Assembly (NCBI GenBank): GCA_029532625.1
Contig: JARFXM010000005.1
Location: 1,240,001-1,304,000 of the forward strand
Origin: Lomentospora prolificans
Lineage: Eukaryota; Ascomycota; Sordariomycetes; Microascales; Microascaceae
Length of the DNA stretch: 64,000 nt
Direction: 5' to 3'
Shown here in pieces: positions 23,110 through 34,917 of this stretch; position 1 is the stretch's first letter, and each line of letters begins with the position of its first letter. The notes beneath the pieces are model-generated. The model made no database searches. It was not told the origin of the DNA and saw only the letters and a program-made list of their open reading frames with translations. The position numbers were made by a program, and so were the translations under genes.

Positions 23110-23226
23110 GGCCGTTTGGTCTAGTGGTATGATTCGCGCTTTGGGTTCTCGAAACGGCAGCCATTCATTGGTTCGTCTTTCTGACTTAACTGCGCGAGGC
23201 CCCGGGTTCAATCCCCGGAACGGCCC
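23110..23226 (+). tRNA. tRNA-Pro(UGG) with 45-nt intron
   Basis: The acceptor stem GGCCGTT (23110-23116) pairs with AACGGCC (23219-23225), and the discriminator base is C. The D arm is TGGTCTAGTGGTATGA. The anticodon stem CGCGC/GCGCG encloses loop TTTGGG|T, giving anticodon UGG at 23142-23144. An intron occupies 23146-23190, directly after position 37, the canonical eukaryotic tRNA intron site. The T arm is CCGGG-TTCAATC-CCCGG. Mature length without CCA is 72 nt. The gene also provides its own A box (TGGTCTAGTGG) and B box (GGTTCAATCC) for RNA polymerase III. Confidence 0.95.
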
Positions 23227-23231
23227 TTCGC

Positions 23232-23244
23232 TTTTCTTTTTTTT
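23232..23244 (+). terminator. RNA polymerase III terminator
   Basis: A T4 run followed by a T8 run begins 6 nt after the tRNA end, as expected for Pol III termination. Confidence 0.8.
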
Positions 23245-26200
23245 CCTTTTCATTCTTTTTTCTTCTTGGCTTTTTCTGGCTCTTATCTATTATCCAATGT
23301 ACCAACTAGTAAGTAGTACACTTTTGATCCAATTCGACTGTCATGAAGCATTGCATTCATATAAACAATATATGTATACAACGTTGGAATCTTTTTACAC
23401 CTCTTATCTAGTATGTGATATCTTTGTTTTCTTTCGAGCCCAGTAGTATTCGTACGGGCTACAGGTATTCTTTACATATCCTATGGCGGGTATTTTACAG
23501 CTAGATTATTGCCAGGCAATAATGTCACAGTGGTGGTGGCTACAGTATCGGTGGTGCCAAGGGAACAGTAGGGACGGAATGAGATTCACAGCATCATGGA
23601 CGATTTCGCAATTTGACGTGTAGTTCTCATTGAAAAGTGGTTTTGTGGCTTATTTTCCGCAGCGGCAAAAAAAGACACTTGCAAATTGGGTCGAGGGGGA
23701 TCGAATGTAAACGCATGTGACAAGATCTCGGGAAAACCAATACGTCAATGATTCGTCCGAGGTTTGGAGAAATCAAGGTCAGAGTAAATTCGGGCGTGAT
23801 GTTGAACGAAGTAGGAACGCCTCGCGGGTGGGTTGGTTTGGGGTAATGGACGGCGAAAAGTTGGGGAAATTTGGCGTGCGGTGAGGGGAACACAGAGACT
23901 TCGGCAGATGGCATTTGTCCCAGCTTGGAGAAGACGAGAGGCGGTGGTGCAAAACGGACGGCGAGCTGATTTGACGGGAGAAGGGAAGGCGTGGTCACGA
24001 CAGAAGGAATGCGGACTGGATACGACCGGGTGCCAGAAGCACGGTGTATGGGAGCCAAGGCCGAACGACGCGGGCGGGCAGTTGGGAAGTCTTGGACAGG
24101 AGAGTTTGGAACCAATATTGGGGTTTGGAACATCTGCCGAGATAAGCTGGTGGGGAAGGTATCTCGTGCAGGCCGCCACACTCGGCAGTGGTGGGATGGA
24201 ACATTTGCGTCGGCTGGAAGGGCCAAACTCACAACTGCCCTGGATTTGGTGGGCATGGTGATGGACTGATTTCTTTAGTAGATACGCAGGAGCAAGGATG
24301 TGCTCTTGTGGATTGGGAGACTACGGGTGAGCAGAACAGAGGCTCAAGACAGTGGTAGTGGTATCGACTATTCACTTGATACATGTCAGCGCCTCGCCAA
24401 CCAATTTACACAAAGGAAACAATCAGTATTTCGGGTGGTGACCAAATTGCCGTTCAGTCAATGGAGAGCTAAACCGCCCTGAACAGGCGCTTCCCCACCA
24501 CCTCCTGGACTAAACCCAGCCTAGCTGGAAAATCACTAGCCATGGCAAGCGAAATCCCATCATTGACCCTACTCGATGACCTCGAGACATGCTCAGCTTC
24601 CGGCCCCACCGCGTCTAACCACTTGGCCGCCAGCGCCACCAAGGAGAATCAGCCTCCGGAGGCGTCAGACACCGCCAGGTCCCCAGGAAGGATCTAGACA
24701 CGGGCCCAAGAGGATTTTAGAGAAGACTTGCCGTGTTTGCTTAAAGTACCCTCCACATCCCCACACCATTAGTTCCATCTTTGGAACCATCCACTTCGTA
24801 GTTGGAAAGGCAGTTGGTTTTTGGGACTGTATGTTTGGCCGAGAGATAGAACTATCGTTCCTTGTGCACCCCTCCATGGCGCTGGATATTGAAGTGATGC
24901 GGCTGCGGTGCTGTGTGGTCCTATGCGACAGCCAATCTGGTGGCCGCTCCTTGCAACTGCTAGATTGATGCTTCTCCCCTTTTGCTGTAGGCCCGAGGAG
25001 ATTCCTTTCCGCCTTCGAAATCCCGTCAACCGGGATGCCGAGATGACACGGGCCAGGGACAGACACTGCATCATATCTAATCCCTGGAAGTCTTCAGCCA
25101 CAGTGGAGGAGTAGGCCAGAGTCAATCGTGGGTAAGATCTGGCCCATGACGCGATGGGCATGTGATGTGGGCCAACTGTTTCGGGACTTGGGCTACACCC
25201 AGTTCCTTCCTCCGGCAAACCCATCAGTCGCCTGTTCATACCTGCGGCAGTCACTACCCGTGACCTAGTTTTCATCGTTAAACTTGCTGCGTCCTTCGCC
25301 TTCGAGCCTATCTACCAGACTATCTTGGCAACACGTCAAACTAGGACTTTCCCCTCGGAGCCAATGTGGAGTTGATACTACCTGTACACCATTTCCCTTT
25401 CCACCCCCCTCCTAATTATACATTTGCTGCCCGTGCCTTTCGTGCAAGTACCTCCTTCCCGATGCTCCATTGTAGCCCGCACTTCGATCCTTCCCCGAGG
25501 GACAGACGGGGGAGGTCACTGCCTCAAATCGGGGAGGGCGGGGAGTTAAAAAGGGAACACGACAATGTTGGAGGGGAACCCTGCATTGGCCGAAGAGTTC
25601 GGCAGTGCCTGGTTCACGGCATGTCAACTGGACGGGACCTCGAGGACACCTAGAGTGACCTGCAACCTGGTCACCCTGTTCCTGACCATACCCTCGCGTA
25701 TATAGTTCCGATGCTCTGAGACTCTGCCTTCCTTGCACACTCGAACATTCTTGGCTTGGTCGAGTAGAGCCTTGCAAGTGTCCTTTTTTCCCTTTCCCAC
25801 CTTCTGTATCCCATCGCATGCTCTAGCCGTCTACTATCTTTCCGAATTGTCCTCTCCCATCACTTCGATCTATATACACCCCCCCTTAGTCAAACCGTTT
25901 GAACGGGGTTGAGACTTGATTCTTAATTTAGAGGACTGCTGCAAGAATTCCTCGTTCCCTCTGCTATCCTCCCTCTTGGTTACCGGGAACTTGTACTTGC
26001 CCTATTTAGCTTTAAACTCTGCAAGTTCGGCATCTCCCCAAGGAGCCACTTACACACGCAGACGCAGTGATACGAACCCCGGGGACACGGCACGTACCGC
26101 TCTCTTCTTCTCTCCACCATCAACCCGACAACCGGATCCCTGAGAGGACGTTTATAGGACCGACTACCCCCAAGCGATACGGGAAGACGTGGCAATCTCG

Positions 26201-26528
26201 TACGTGGTCATGTTAATATAAGGCGTACCAGCCTATCAGGACATAACCATTTGGACTTTGGCTTACACGATTGGTCATCTTGAGTTTGGCCTGAACAAGA
26301 GGTCCAGATATTCGGATCTTGATATTTCTTGACTATAACTGCACGATATATGAAAGTTCCGCTGGGATAAGGCCCTCCTTTACTCTCAGTTTCACCGTAC
26401 CCGCTTCAACAGGGTCTTTGAGACTGTAATACTCTTCTTACACGCTCCCCCGGATTCCACGATTCATCATCTGCCACGAGATAATCCAAACCCTTCTACT
26501 AGTCTCAACCCAATTACACACCTTCAGA
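23245..26528. other. Large gene-poor intergenic region
   Basis: About 3.3 kb between the tRNA and the P450 gene. Overlapping open frames on both strands at 23627-24270 exist because stops are scarce there; none resembles a known protein. A short candidate ORF at 24542-24697 is listed separately. The final ~600 bases are CT-rich and probably hold the P450 promoter. Confidence 0.4.
24542..24697 (+). CDS. Short candidate ORF (51 aa), uncertain
   Basis: An ATG in strong context (CCATGG) opens a 51-codon frame starting MASEIPSLTLLDDLETCS, with a Ser/Ala/Thr/Pro-rich remainder. It could be a micro-protein, the first exon of an unrecognised gene, or a remnant. Nothing downstream gives a clear continuation. 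No function can be proposed. Confidence 0.2.
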   Translation: MASEIPSLTLLDDLETCSASGPTASNHLAASATKENQPPEASDTARSPGRI

Positions 26529-28257
26529 ATGCACGGCGTCACGGAAACCGTCCTCGACTTCGTGCAAGAGCACTGGCTGGCCCTCGCGGCTTTCGCGTCC
26601 GTCGCCTGGCTCGCCAAGAACCGCTACAGAAGAGGCCTTAACAAGTACCCGGGCCCTTTCCTCGCCTCTCTCACTGACTGGTGGCGCTTCTTCGATGTCT
26701 ATGGCCGCCGTCCTGAAATCACCCACATCGAACTGCATAAGAAGTACGGCGATGTCGTACGCCTCGGCCCCAACACCCTCTCCTTTTCCAACCCGAAGGC
26801 CCTTAAGGCCATCTACGGCCTAAACAAGGGGTTCATTAAGTCCGACTTCTACATTGTGCAGCAGAGTGTCGTTAAGGGCCATAGGCTCGCTTCCCTTTTC
26901 AGTACCACCGACAACTCGTTCCATGCTCAGTTCCGGCGATGCGTCAACTCCGCCTTCGCCATGTCTGCCCTCGTGCAGTACGAGCCCTTCGTCGATAACA
27001 CGACTAAGCTTTTCCTCGACAGGACCGAGAAGCTCTTCGCGAATAATCCCGAAGGCTGCGACTTCACCCGTTGGCTTCAGTTTTACGCTTTTGACGTGAT
27101 TGGGGAGATCACCTATAGCAAGAGACATGGTTTCATCGAGAAGAACGAGGATATCGATGGCATTGTCGACTACTTGGGCAAACTGTTCCTCTATGTCGCC
27201 CCCATTGGCCAGATTCCCTTCCTTGACCTACTTTTCCTCAAGAACCCTATCTATCTCAAGCTTTCTCAGTGGGGCCTATTCGACTCCACCTTCCCCGTTG
27301 CCCGCTTCGCCCGTGACCGTATGGCTGAGCGACTTCCTGAGCTTAGCACCGGAGGCAAACCTGCCGAATCCACCGCTATCCTCCCGGTTAGTGACGCGAA
27401 GACCCCTCCTTCTAAGAAGCCCCAGCAACCCGATCTCCTGTCCAAATTCCTCGCCGCCCATGACGCTCGTCCTGAATTCATGACCGGCACCCTCGTGCAG
27501 ACCATGGCCGTGTCCATGGCCTTTGCCGGATCCGAAACCACCGCCATTTCCCTGGGCGCCGTTTTCTACTTCTTGCTCAAGAACCCTGAGAAAATGGTTA
27601 AATTGCAAGAGGAGATTGACACCGCCGCTAAGAATGGGCTTTTCTCCGACAGCGAGACCGGTCTTGTTACGTTCCATGAGGCACAGAAGCTCGAGTACCT
27701 AGATGCGTGCGTCAAGGAGGCCTTCCGTCTGCACCCTGCTCCCGGCCTCCCCATGGAGCGTATCGTGCCTCCCGAGGGTGTTGAGATCGCTGGCAACTTC
27801 ATCAAGGGAGGTACCATTGTTGGCTGCTCTGCTTGGGTCATCCACCGCCGCCCTGAAATATTTGGTGACGACGTTGACGCATACAGGCCTGAGAGGTGGT
27901 TGCCTAGGGAGGGATTCGACCGCGCCGAGGAGGAGAAGAGAATCAAGGCCATGGATGGAACTATGGTGCAGTTCGGTATGGGCTCTAGGACGTGCATCGG
28001 CAAAAATATCAGCTTGTTGGAAATCTACAAGCTCGTACCCAGCTTCTTGAGGAGATTTGAGGTAAGTCGCGCTTATTTACATCCCTAGGGATACTGTGTA
28101 AAGTTCTTGGTACTAACGGGGTTTATCTTAGGTTGAGCTCCAACACCCCGAGAAAGAGTGGGATATAATCAACGCCTGGTTCGTTAAGCAGGTCTACCGC
28201 GCCAAGTTTAAGAATCGCGAGATCGTCAAGCCCCTCACCGAGAAGGTCGCCGCGTAA
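26529..28257 (+). CDS. Cytochrome P450 monooxygenase, pisatin-demethylase-like
   Basis: Exons 26529-28061 and 28132-28257 (70-nt intron with TACTAAC branch) encode 552 aa. An N-terminal membrane anchor lies around residues 14-30. Diagnostic P450 motifs are all present: the proline-rich hinge YPGP near 41, I-helix AFAGSETTA at 331-339, ExxR (EAFR) at 397-400, YRPERW near 452, and the haem loop FGMGSRTCIG with ligand Cys489. Overall pattern (including the N-terminal LNKYPGPFLASLTDWWRFFD and the C-terminal WDIINAWFVKQ) fits the pisatin demethylase (CYP57)-like clade as I remember it. The enzyme would sit on the ER and oxidise a hydrophobic substrate with a CPR partner; the substrate cannot be told. 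It converges with the kinase gene, with about 0.6 kb between them. Confidence 0.92.
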
Positions 28258-28851
28258 ACCAAAGCTCTTCGATTCTCTGTTTCTCCCTTGCATTTTGAAG
28301 GGCTTGCTACTTTGTTTTTTTCTTCTTCTCTTCCTTGTTAGATCTGGAATGACGAATATCGAAGTCACGGCAGATAGATTGACGATGTCACGAAATGAAA
28401 GTGCTGCGAAGCGAGTCGGGAATGCGCAATGTATGAGACCTACATGGAGTGAGGTCCGTGTAAATATGAAGAGGTGGCGAGGATATATTACCATTTACAT
28501 TACTGCTTTGATGGAATTTTTAACTGTTAAACCATTTCTCTTGCCATTGACATCTAGCGCAACACCGGACTTGTATCAACGCAATTTCAACGTAGGCGAA
28601 CGAAGAAATTTGCACGTAGTGGTTTTTGGTCCATGCACTCCTACCGGCCGGGTTGATTGCCATGTTCATTCCATTCCGCGTCGAATATCTACAGAATCCG
28701 TTAGATCCCTAAATACATGCCATCTATAGCTCATGAAGAAAGCAAATCACGTAATGTTCGAAGCAAGGAAAAGAGACGCCGCAGAAAAGTTTCCGCGTAC
28801 AGAAGGAAATTAATCATGCACGCATGTAATGCTCATCCAGCTTCTCGCCCA
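28258..28851. other. Convergent 3' intergenic region
   Basis: Lies between the P450 (+) and the GlcNAc kinase (-). T-rich near 28313-28340 (probable P450 3' UTR). No gene seen. Confidence 0.45.
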
Positions 28852-30607
28852 TCACCTCCTCTCCTCGCAAGCCACCGCGACCGCGGCTCCCAAGAGTGAA
28901 CTATCCCTCGCTTCCATGAGCTCTATCCTCGCGCCCTTGCCGACGAGTGCGTCGAGGTAAGTCTGACACATGGGCAAGTAGCCGGGGTAGCTCTCGATGA
29001 CGGCGCCATTGTACGAGACCGTGGTGCGGAGGGACTCGCGCTCGATCTCGGCCTTGAGGACGGAGTCTTTGGCGGAGCGGGAGTCGGGGAGGGTGAGGAC
29101 TTCGCGGTGGGCGAGGGAGGATTCGTTTCGGAGTTGCCAGAGGGCGAAGACGGAGGCGGCGATGATGGCGGTGGAGCGACGGGTGATGAAGGAGGCGATG
29201 GAGGCGACGGCCTTGAGGTCGGCCGGGGTGGCGGGGATAGTTGAAGGGTACAGAGCGTTGAAAGTGGGGAGGGCGGTTTCGAAGGTCGGAGTGGGATCGC
29301 TGGGGTGGGAATTTTTCAGTTAGTTTCAACGTGTATATGGGTAGATGAAGGCATGGTGGGTTTGACTTACGCCGCGATGAGGGCAAGGGTCTCCGTGCGC
29401 AGACCGTATGGCTTCTGAAGACCTGCGGGCACGACGCCTCCAAAGATACCGGTCGTCTCGATGGCTTCTACGAGAGGTATCCTGCAGCATTCGCCCAGGT
29501 ACATGCCGCTGACCATGTGCTCCAGTGGTTGGAACCACGGCTTCTCGTGGCCTTTCTTTAATTCCATATCCCACCTTGTTAGAGGCAGAACATCCTTGCC
29601 GTACATGCCGAGCTCGCTGTTGATCACAACATGCCTCGCTTCGTCGAACCACGACGCCGGACGACCTCCATATTTGGATTTGGGTATAGATGATACAGGA
29701 ACAAAGGCGGCCAAGTTGCAGCCAGTGCCGAGGATGAGCCCGAGGCGTGTTGAGGGGTCAACGTAGGCCTGTGAGAGGAGACAGGCGGTGGAATCGTTAA
29801 GAATGGCCTGTAGTTCGACGTCAAGGCCCTTGGTCTTACAAGCCGATTTGATGACTTCGCCGAGATCTTGGCCTATAAGACCGTTGGCAGCGTGGAATCC
29901 CTTGCCCATGTCATGGATAATGCCATTTTTTATACTCTTCTGCCTGCAATTTTTGTTAGCATGGTGCTTCCACTGTCTGTGATCTTATGGCAAACTCACT
30001 CTAAGGGAAAACTCCAAGTAACGGCGATGGGCAGGGGCTTCCCATCCTCCCGATCAAGGTGCGAAGACACGGTCTCTAATATCATCTCGGCCATCCACTC
30101 AAAAAATGCTATGCCGACGAGATCCTTGACCTTCTCCTCGGCTTTGAGGATGTTGGTATGCAAAACCTTGCATGGTTTCTCCTCCGACTCAGCACCGCGC
30201 CCTCTCAATTCTACAAGGGCGATGCGCAACGTTGTCCCGCCCATGTCTAAGGCGAGGAATTGGCCCTTTTCGTGGCCAGTAGGTAACCTGTAGGTGTAGG
30301 ATGGCAGCATGCTGATCTCGCTGTCCGACAGAGCTGTCTGGAACTGCTTTTTGAGCCCTGCAGAAATCCTGAGTAGGTCTTCATGGTGGGATATGGCGCC
30401 GAGGATGAGGTCCTCGGCTTCCTTGAGGAACTCGGCGATAGAGCGAGGTGGGAGGGTGCCAGCAGTGGATGGCGGAGGAATTGGAGAGGGGGATGACCAA
30501 AAGGTAAAGAGGATGCTAATCCACGATTTTCCGCGTAAGATTGATCTTACTATCGCGGCGATAAAGGCTTTGGGAAAGACAGCCATTGAAGAGACGAGCG
30601 ACTTCAT
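28852..30607 (-). CDS. hxk3: Hexokinase-family sugar kinase, probable N-acetylglucosamine kinase
   Basis: Exons on the minus strand: 30607-30000, 29943-29371 and 29299-28852 (542 aa; introns 56 and 71 nt). Hexokinase fold hallmarks: phosphate-1 loop LALDMGGTTLRIAL with Asp121, the sugar-binding block TWSFPLEQ followed by GKGF, the catalytic-base region AILNDSTACLLS, GTGCNLAAF, the substrate motif VINSELGMYG, and C-terminal GAAVAVAC. The usual Ser, Lys, Asn-Asp, Asn and Glu active-site residues are therefore kept. The sequence diverges from glycolytic hexokinases (GGTTLRI for GGTNLRV). Because its neighbours are GlcN6P deaminase, GlcNAc6P deacetylase and a RON1-type factor, phosphorylation of GlcNAc to GlcNAc-6-P is the best inference (Trichoderma HXK3, Candida HXK1 as precedents). 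Residues ~8-40 are hydrophobic and might anchor the protein to a membrane. ATG at 30607 was chosen because the frame upstream has no further ATG. Confidence 0.88.
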
Positions 30608-33600
30608 GTCATATAAAGTATGGAGGGCGTAGATGAACGGAAGGGGGGTGGTATGGAAGCGTCGCAAGATATAAACAACGCTAGAACTGCAGCCGCTTGA
30701 AGAATGCTTATGAAGTATCAAGATTTTATGGTGGGAGGCGGAAGAGAAAGACGAGATGTGGGATCATTTACAAGGGCTACCGGGTGCAATATAAGGGAGA
30801 CAGTGAAAGCCCGAGGTGATCTAGGAAGCCGGCAGATGAACGCGAAGAGCCCCAACTCGTAAATGGGAAGCCTTGGATGGCTTAAAGAGCGGAAATACGA
30901 GATCAGAAAGCCAAGCTGGAAGGTGAGCGTGAATAGAATTGATTCTTTTCGCCGGTGTCTCTCAGTAGTAGCGGCGCATGGGTCGCGAGGCGGGTAACGA
31001 GAACCGGATCGTCGGGACTAGCGGGCTGCTTGAAACTGGTCGAACAGACAGCGAAGTTTATACTAAACGCTCAGATGGCAAATGAAACCTTGCTAGTCAG
31101 TTGGGCTGAGGAATGGCGAAAGCAACCAGGGCGGTACCAAAACGGGAGAGGAGACGGCGGTGGAAGGTGTGCTCGTCGGTCTATGTTGCGCCAGTGGAAG
31201 AAAAAGAGGGAAAGGTGAGACCGGAAAACGAGGGGAAGATGGAACAAGGCATAGAACGCTGTCCGTCACTGGCCAGAGAGAGAGAGAGAGGAAATGAAGG
31301 TGCGGGTGCGCCCAGGCTTTCGCTGCAAGATGGAGTCCAACCGGATCCGGAGGAGGGAGGAATGGCACCTTTGAATGGCGGAGCGGGTGAAATGCAAGTG
31401 AAGGGGAGTGAAAAGGGTGCCAGAAGGCGAGGAATGGATAATACGTGACAAGACGGAACTAGGATCCATCCAACGGCGGAACGGCGGTGGTAGGGGGCGG
31501 ATGGAGAGTCGTTGAACGTCGATGTGGATTGGAAACGGTACATAGGATCGATATGGAGCAACAAGCTCAAAGGGGCCAGTAGAAGGGTTCAGTCAGGCTG
31601 CTGTTCTATGGCCAGAAGCACAGACACACCACAGAGAAGGAAAAGTACTTGGAGGGTTTGACAGCTGGCTGGCCAGAACGAAATTGCTCACGGCTTCAGC
31701 CTCAGTGAGTGGTCAAGCTGAGGAAGGAGGAGGCTAGGAAGTCAACTGGGAGTCTGGAAGATGAACCGACGGCGAAAGCGAAGCGCCGTGGAGTTGAGGC
31801 GCCTTATTGGACCGGAGAGCCCATGCGCGTCGAGGTTGGGGGGAGGGAACCTACAAGTAGCAGGGACTACGCCAGGATTGACCCAACACGAACTGATGAT
31901 ACAAGAGATGAAGACGAGGACCAGCTACAACATAGCCAGCAGAGCTTGTCCATCAACAGCTCCAAATCCAACATGAGTGAACTTTTAACGGTTCAAGCTG
32001 GCTGGCTGTAAACTACCAGTGGATGGTGGATAGTGCAGGTGGGTATGGGTAGGAGGGAACTTCCGGCCCGGCAGGTCACCTTCCAGCTTTAGGAGGCACC
32101 CGAGAGGCGACATGGGAGAAAAAGGTGCAATGGCAACGGCAATCAATCATAGTACATGTAGCAATGGTAACAATGCATTTTACACGTAGTGGGCACGCAT
32201 ACGGCTGGCTACACGCGTTCATGTTCAAGGACTATGCCTAGCCTAGGTCAAGCAGCCTGGCGCACCCCGCTCAGGTGGGGGAGGTGGGTGGTGGGGGCCT
32301 TGGAGAAGAAAGCCAGCTTGGAGCAAAAGCCAGCGAAGGGCGTGGACGGGCAGGGCCAGCAGATGGAGAGAGGCCTGGCCAAAGGGATTCACAGGCTAGC
32401 AGGGGCGGGGAACACGAGGTCGGGGAAGGGCATGAAGCAATAAAAGAGACAAGAGTGGCGGCCGAAGAGCGAGTCGTGGCCGCGGGGTGGGGGGGGGGGG
32501 AGGTTGTTCTCGGCGTCGACCAGTTGGCCAGAACACTCCAACAACGGGTAGACCCAGCTGTCGTCGTGGCTTTGTGTGTCGCGTCGACCAGATTCCTGAT
32601 TCAAACAGGATCGGCGGGATGCCACTTCTGGGACCACCCCTGAGGGCACTCCTGTCATGTTTGTCCGTGCTGGTCGTTCATGGTTAGTTTAGTTGGGGCG
32701 TACCGGTATAATTGGTGTGGACGGGCTCCAATTTGATGTTGAGAATCGTTCAGCCATGTTGCAGGAATTTGGGGAAAGAATCCACAGTCAAAGGTAACGT
32801 AACGTTGCCTTTAGTGCAGGACCAGTATAGGCTGGCCAGGGCATCCAGCTCAGCTTCGACGTTCCTCGTGGCCAGCAGGGCAGGTGGGCAGATCAACCCT
32901 TGACCGGGCTTAATTTTAGTCGTGTTAGCCGCTTTGCCCCGGGCCCACCTAATTGCCTAACAAAAAAAAACTCGCTCAGGGGGACCACCTTCCAAGCTAC
33001 AACGTTAAGCTCCACTGGTTGGCCAGTCCAGTCCAGTGGTGTACGAAAGCGCCAGCATGTGCCTTGTGTCCGTCGCATGCCTTCCACCACTGAACTGATA
33101 CGTGTGCGCAGGAACATCTCCTCGGACGACAAGCCACGATGAGGTACCAAGAGCCAGAAGGCAGGAGCAGCCAGGCCACTAACCGCCAGGTATTGGCCTC
33201 GCCAGCCCTGACCACCACGACGATTTGAAGTATCATAGATCATTCACTGCTAACATGCGTGTAGTGCCCGTCAACCTAGCCTGGCTGGCCGTGCGCCACT
33301 TCGAAAGAAGCCTGCAGTGGTTGGCAGCGGGTCGTTGACTCGACCTCCCTACCAAATCCTACACTACCACAAGGTCCATCAATCCCCGATAGTGGCGTGA
33401 GGGAGTGCCTTTGGCTCGATTGGGAGTGTCTCGTCCTTTCTACCCAGTTCGCCTCGTTTGCAAAACGAATAATGGGGGAAACCGAATTGATCCTGCATGT
33501 ACAGATACAGTAAGCACATGGATTGGATGCAGCCAGGCCATCGGCAGTCCAGTCTGGTAACATTCAACTAAGAAGAGCAGCATGCTCACCTCCGCTTGCA

Positions 33601-34917
33601 AATCGATACCGCTGCCTGTACCTTGGTATTATAGGCTCTTAGACAAGAGTAGTCTGCAGTATCGTGTTTCGCCCAAAGCCTCAAAGAGGAGATCAAATAT
33701 CCGTGCCGTCCGAACTTCGTGGCTACTAATCTATCTTACAATCTATGTACCCCACGGCGATCGAGAAATAGAAAAAGAACAGCCAGCTGAATTCAAGTCC
33801 CGACTGCATTCTCCACTAATTCCAGAAGGCTTCCCAAACAGGATGCACCTTGCATCCTTGACGTTCCGTGCGTGTTGGCCGGCAGGCCAAAACGTTGGCT
33901 CGATCGATTTCTGCGCATTGGGATCATTGGTCCCTTTTGGTCCACCACTAGCCTCCAGAAAGATGGGCCATAGTTAGCACGACAATTACAACCGCGTATC
34001 GAGTCGATAGTTCTGGCCAGCAGGTGTACTTGTACAAGTCAACCGCCTCAGGAGAAGCAACATGGCGCCTCCTTTGCCTCCCCACTTTCGCGGAGCATAC
34101 GCCAATGGAACCAGCGCCCGCTGGGAGGAATGCGTGCGAGGAATGGGTCAAACGGATGTATGGAATCAACGTATGAAATGATATACGGTCCGAGTTTCCA
34201 CTGGTGCCCTCTCAGGAACTTGATACAAGTGAACATTCTTGACCCTACCAGTCGTTGAGCAGCAAAGCTCTTTTGGCCCCTCTGGGGCCCAGTTGGTGCC
34301 AACGTCACTGGCGCCAACGTTAAATCTGACGGGAATGGTAGCATCACCTCCTCATGGTGGTATGTCAGGTGCTTTGTGTCGGTCAGAATCTTGGCTCTTA
34401 CACGGTCTTTAACCCTGTTACTTGTTCTGGCCAGTCAAAAGCCCACGCTCTGTCCCAAGCCTCGAATCCATGACGGGCGCCGCAAAGGTTGTGTCCCCAA
34501 GGTGATACACCTAGTCACGTTCCATATACCCTGCTCCTTGAATATCACAGTGGCTTCAGTGACCGTCTGTTCAATCTTCTCCTCCGTTGCGTCACTCCAC
34601 TCCACCCAGGCCATCTAGAGACAGCTGCCAGGCTCGGTCTGGTGTTCTTCGGAGGCCGATCGTAGCCATAGCTATCATACAGTGGTGCTCTTCGCCTCAG
34701 GCAAAGGCACTAGTGATGCCACTGGTGTTCACTCATAAGGAACAGGGCTCTCAATCGAGTCTCGGCTTTTGTTGCTTTACATATTTCCCCCTACTAACAA
34801 ACAAACAACGAACAACTAGTGGCTACCAACCTAATATTGCCAAAGAATCGTTGAGACATCTCCGAAAGCCCTATCATTTTGCTCCTTTCGTTTCTTCCTA
34901 TATTGATTACCATCACA
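30608..34917. other. 4.3-kb gene-free gap between hxk3 and dam1
   Basis: Divergent upstream regions of two cluster genes, far longer than either promoter should need. Frames here are short and unrecognisable. It holds a (GA)n tract at 31275-31290, a run of 12 G at 32489-32500, and an unusual density of TGGCCAG/GCCAGC words (for example near 31665, 32000, 32831, 32868, 33017, 33282, 34014 and 34431). CRCAAA cores that could bind an NDT80-type factor occur near 34374 (minus) and 34481 (plus). Could contain a non-coding RNA or a decayed gene. Confidence 0.45.

Noticed and set aside
23627..24270. Overlapping open frames of 60-209 codons on both strands
   Set aside because: Four frames open at once is a sign of low stop density rather than coding; residue patterns unlike a folded protein.
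26529..28257. P450 as a functional member of the GlcNAc cluster
   Set aside because: No biochemical link; only adjacency.
32275..32643. 122-codon frame in the cluster gap
   Set aside because: Gly/Glu/Arg-rich, produced by purine-rich DNA including the G12 run; no homology recalled.
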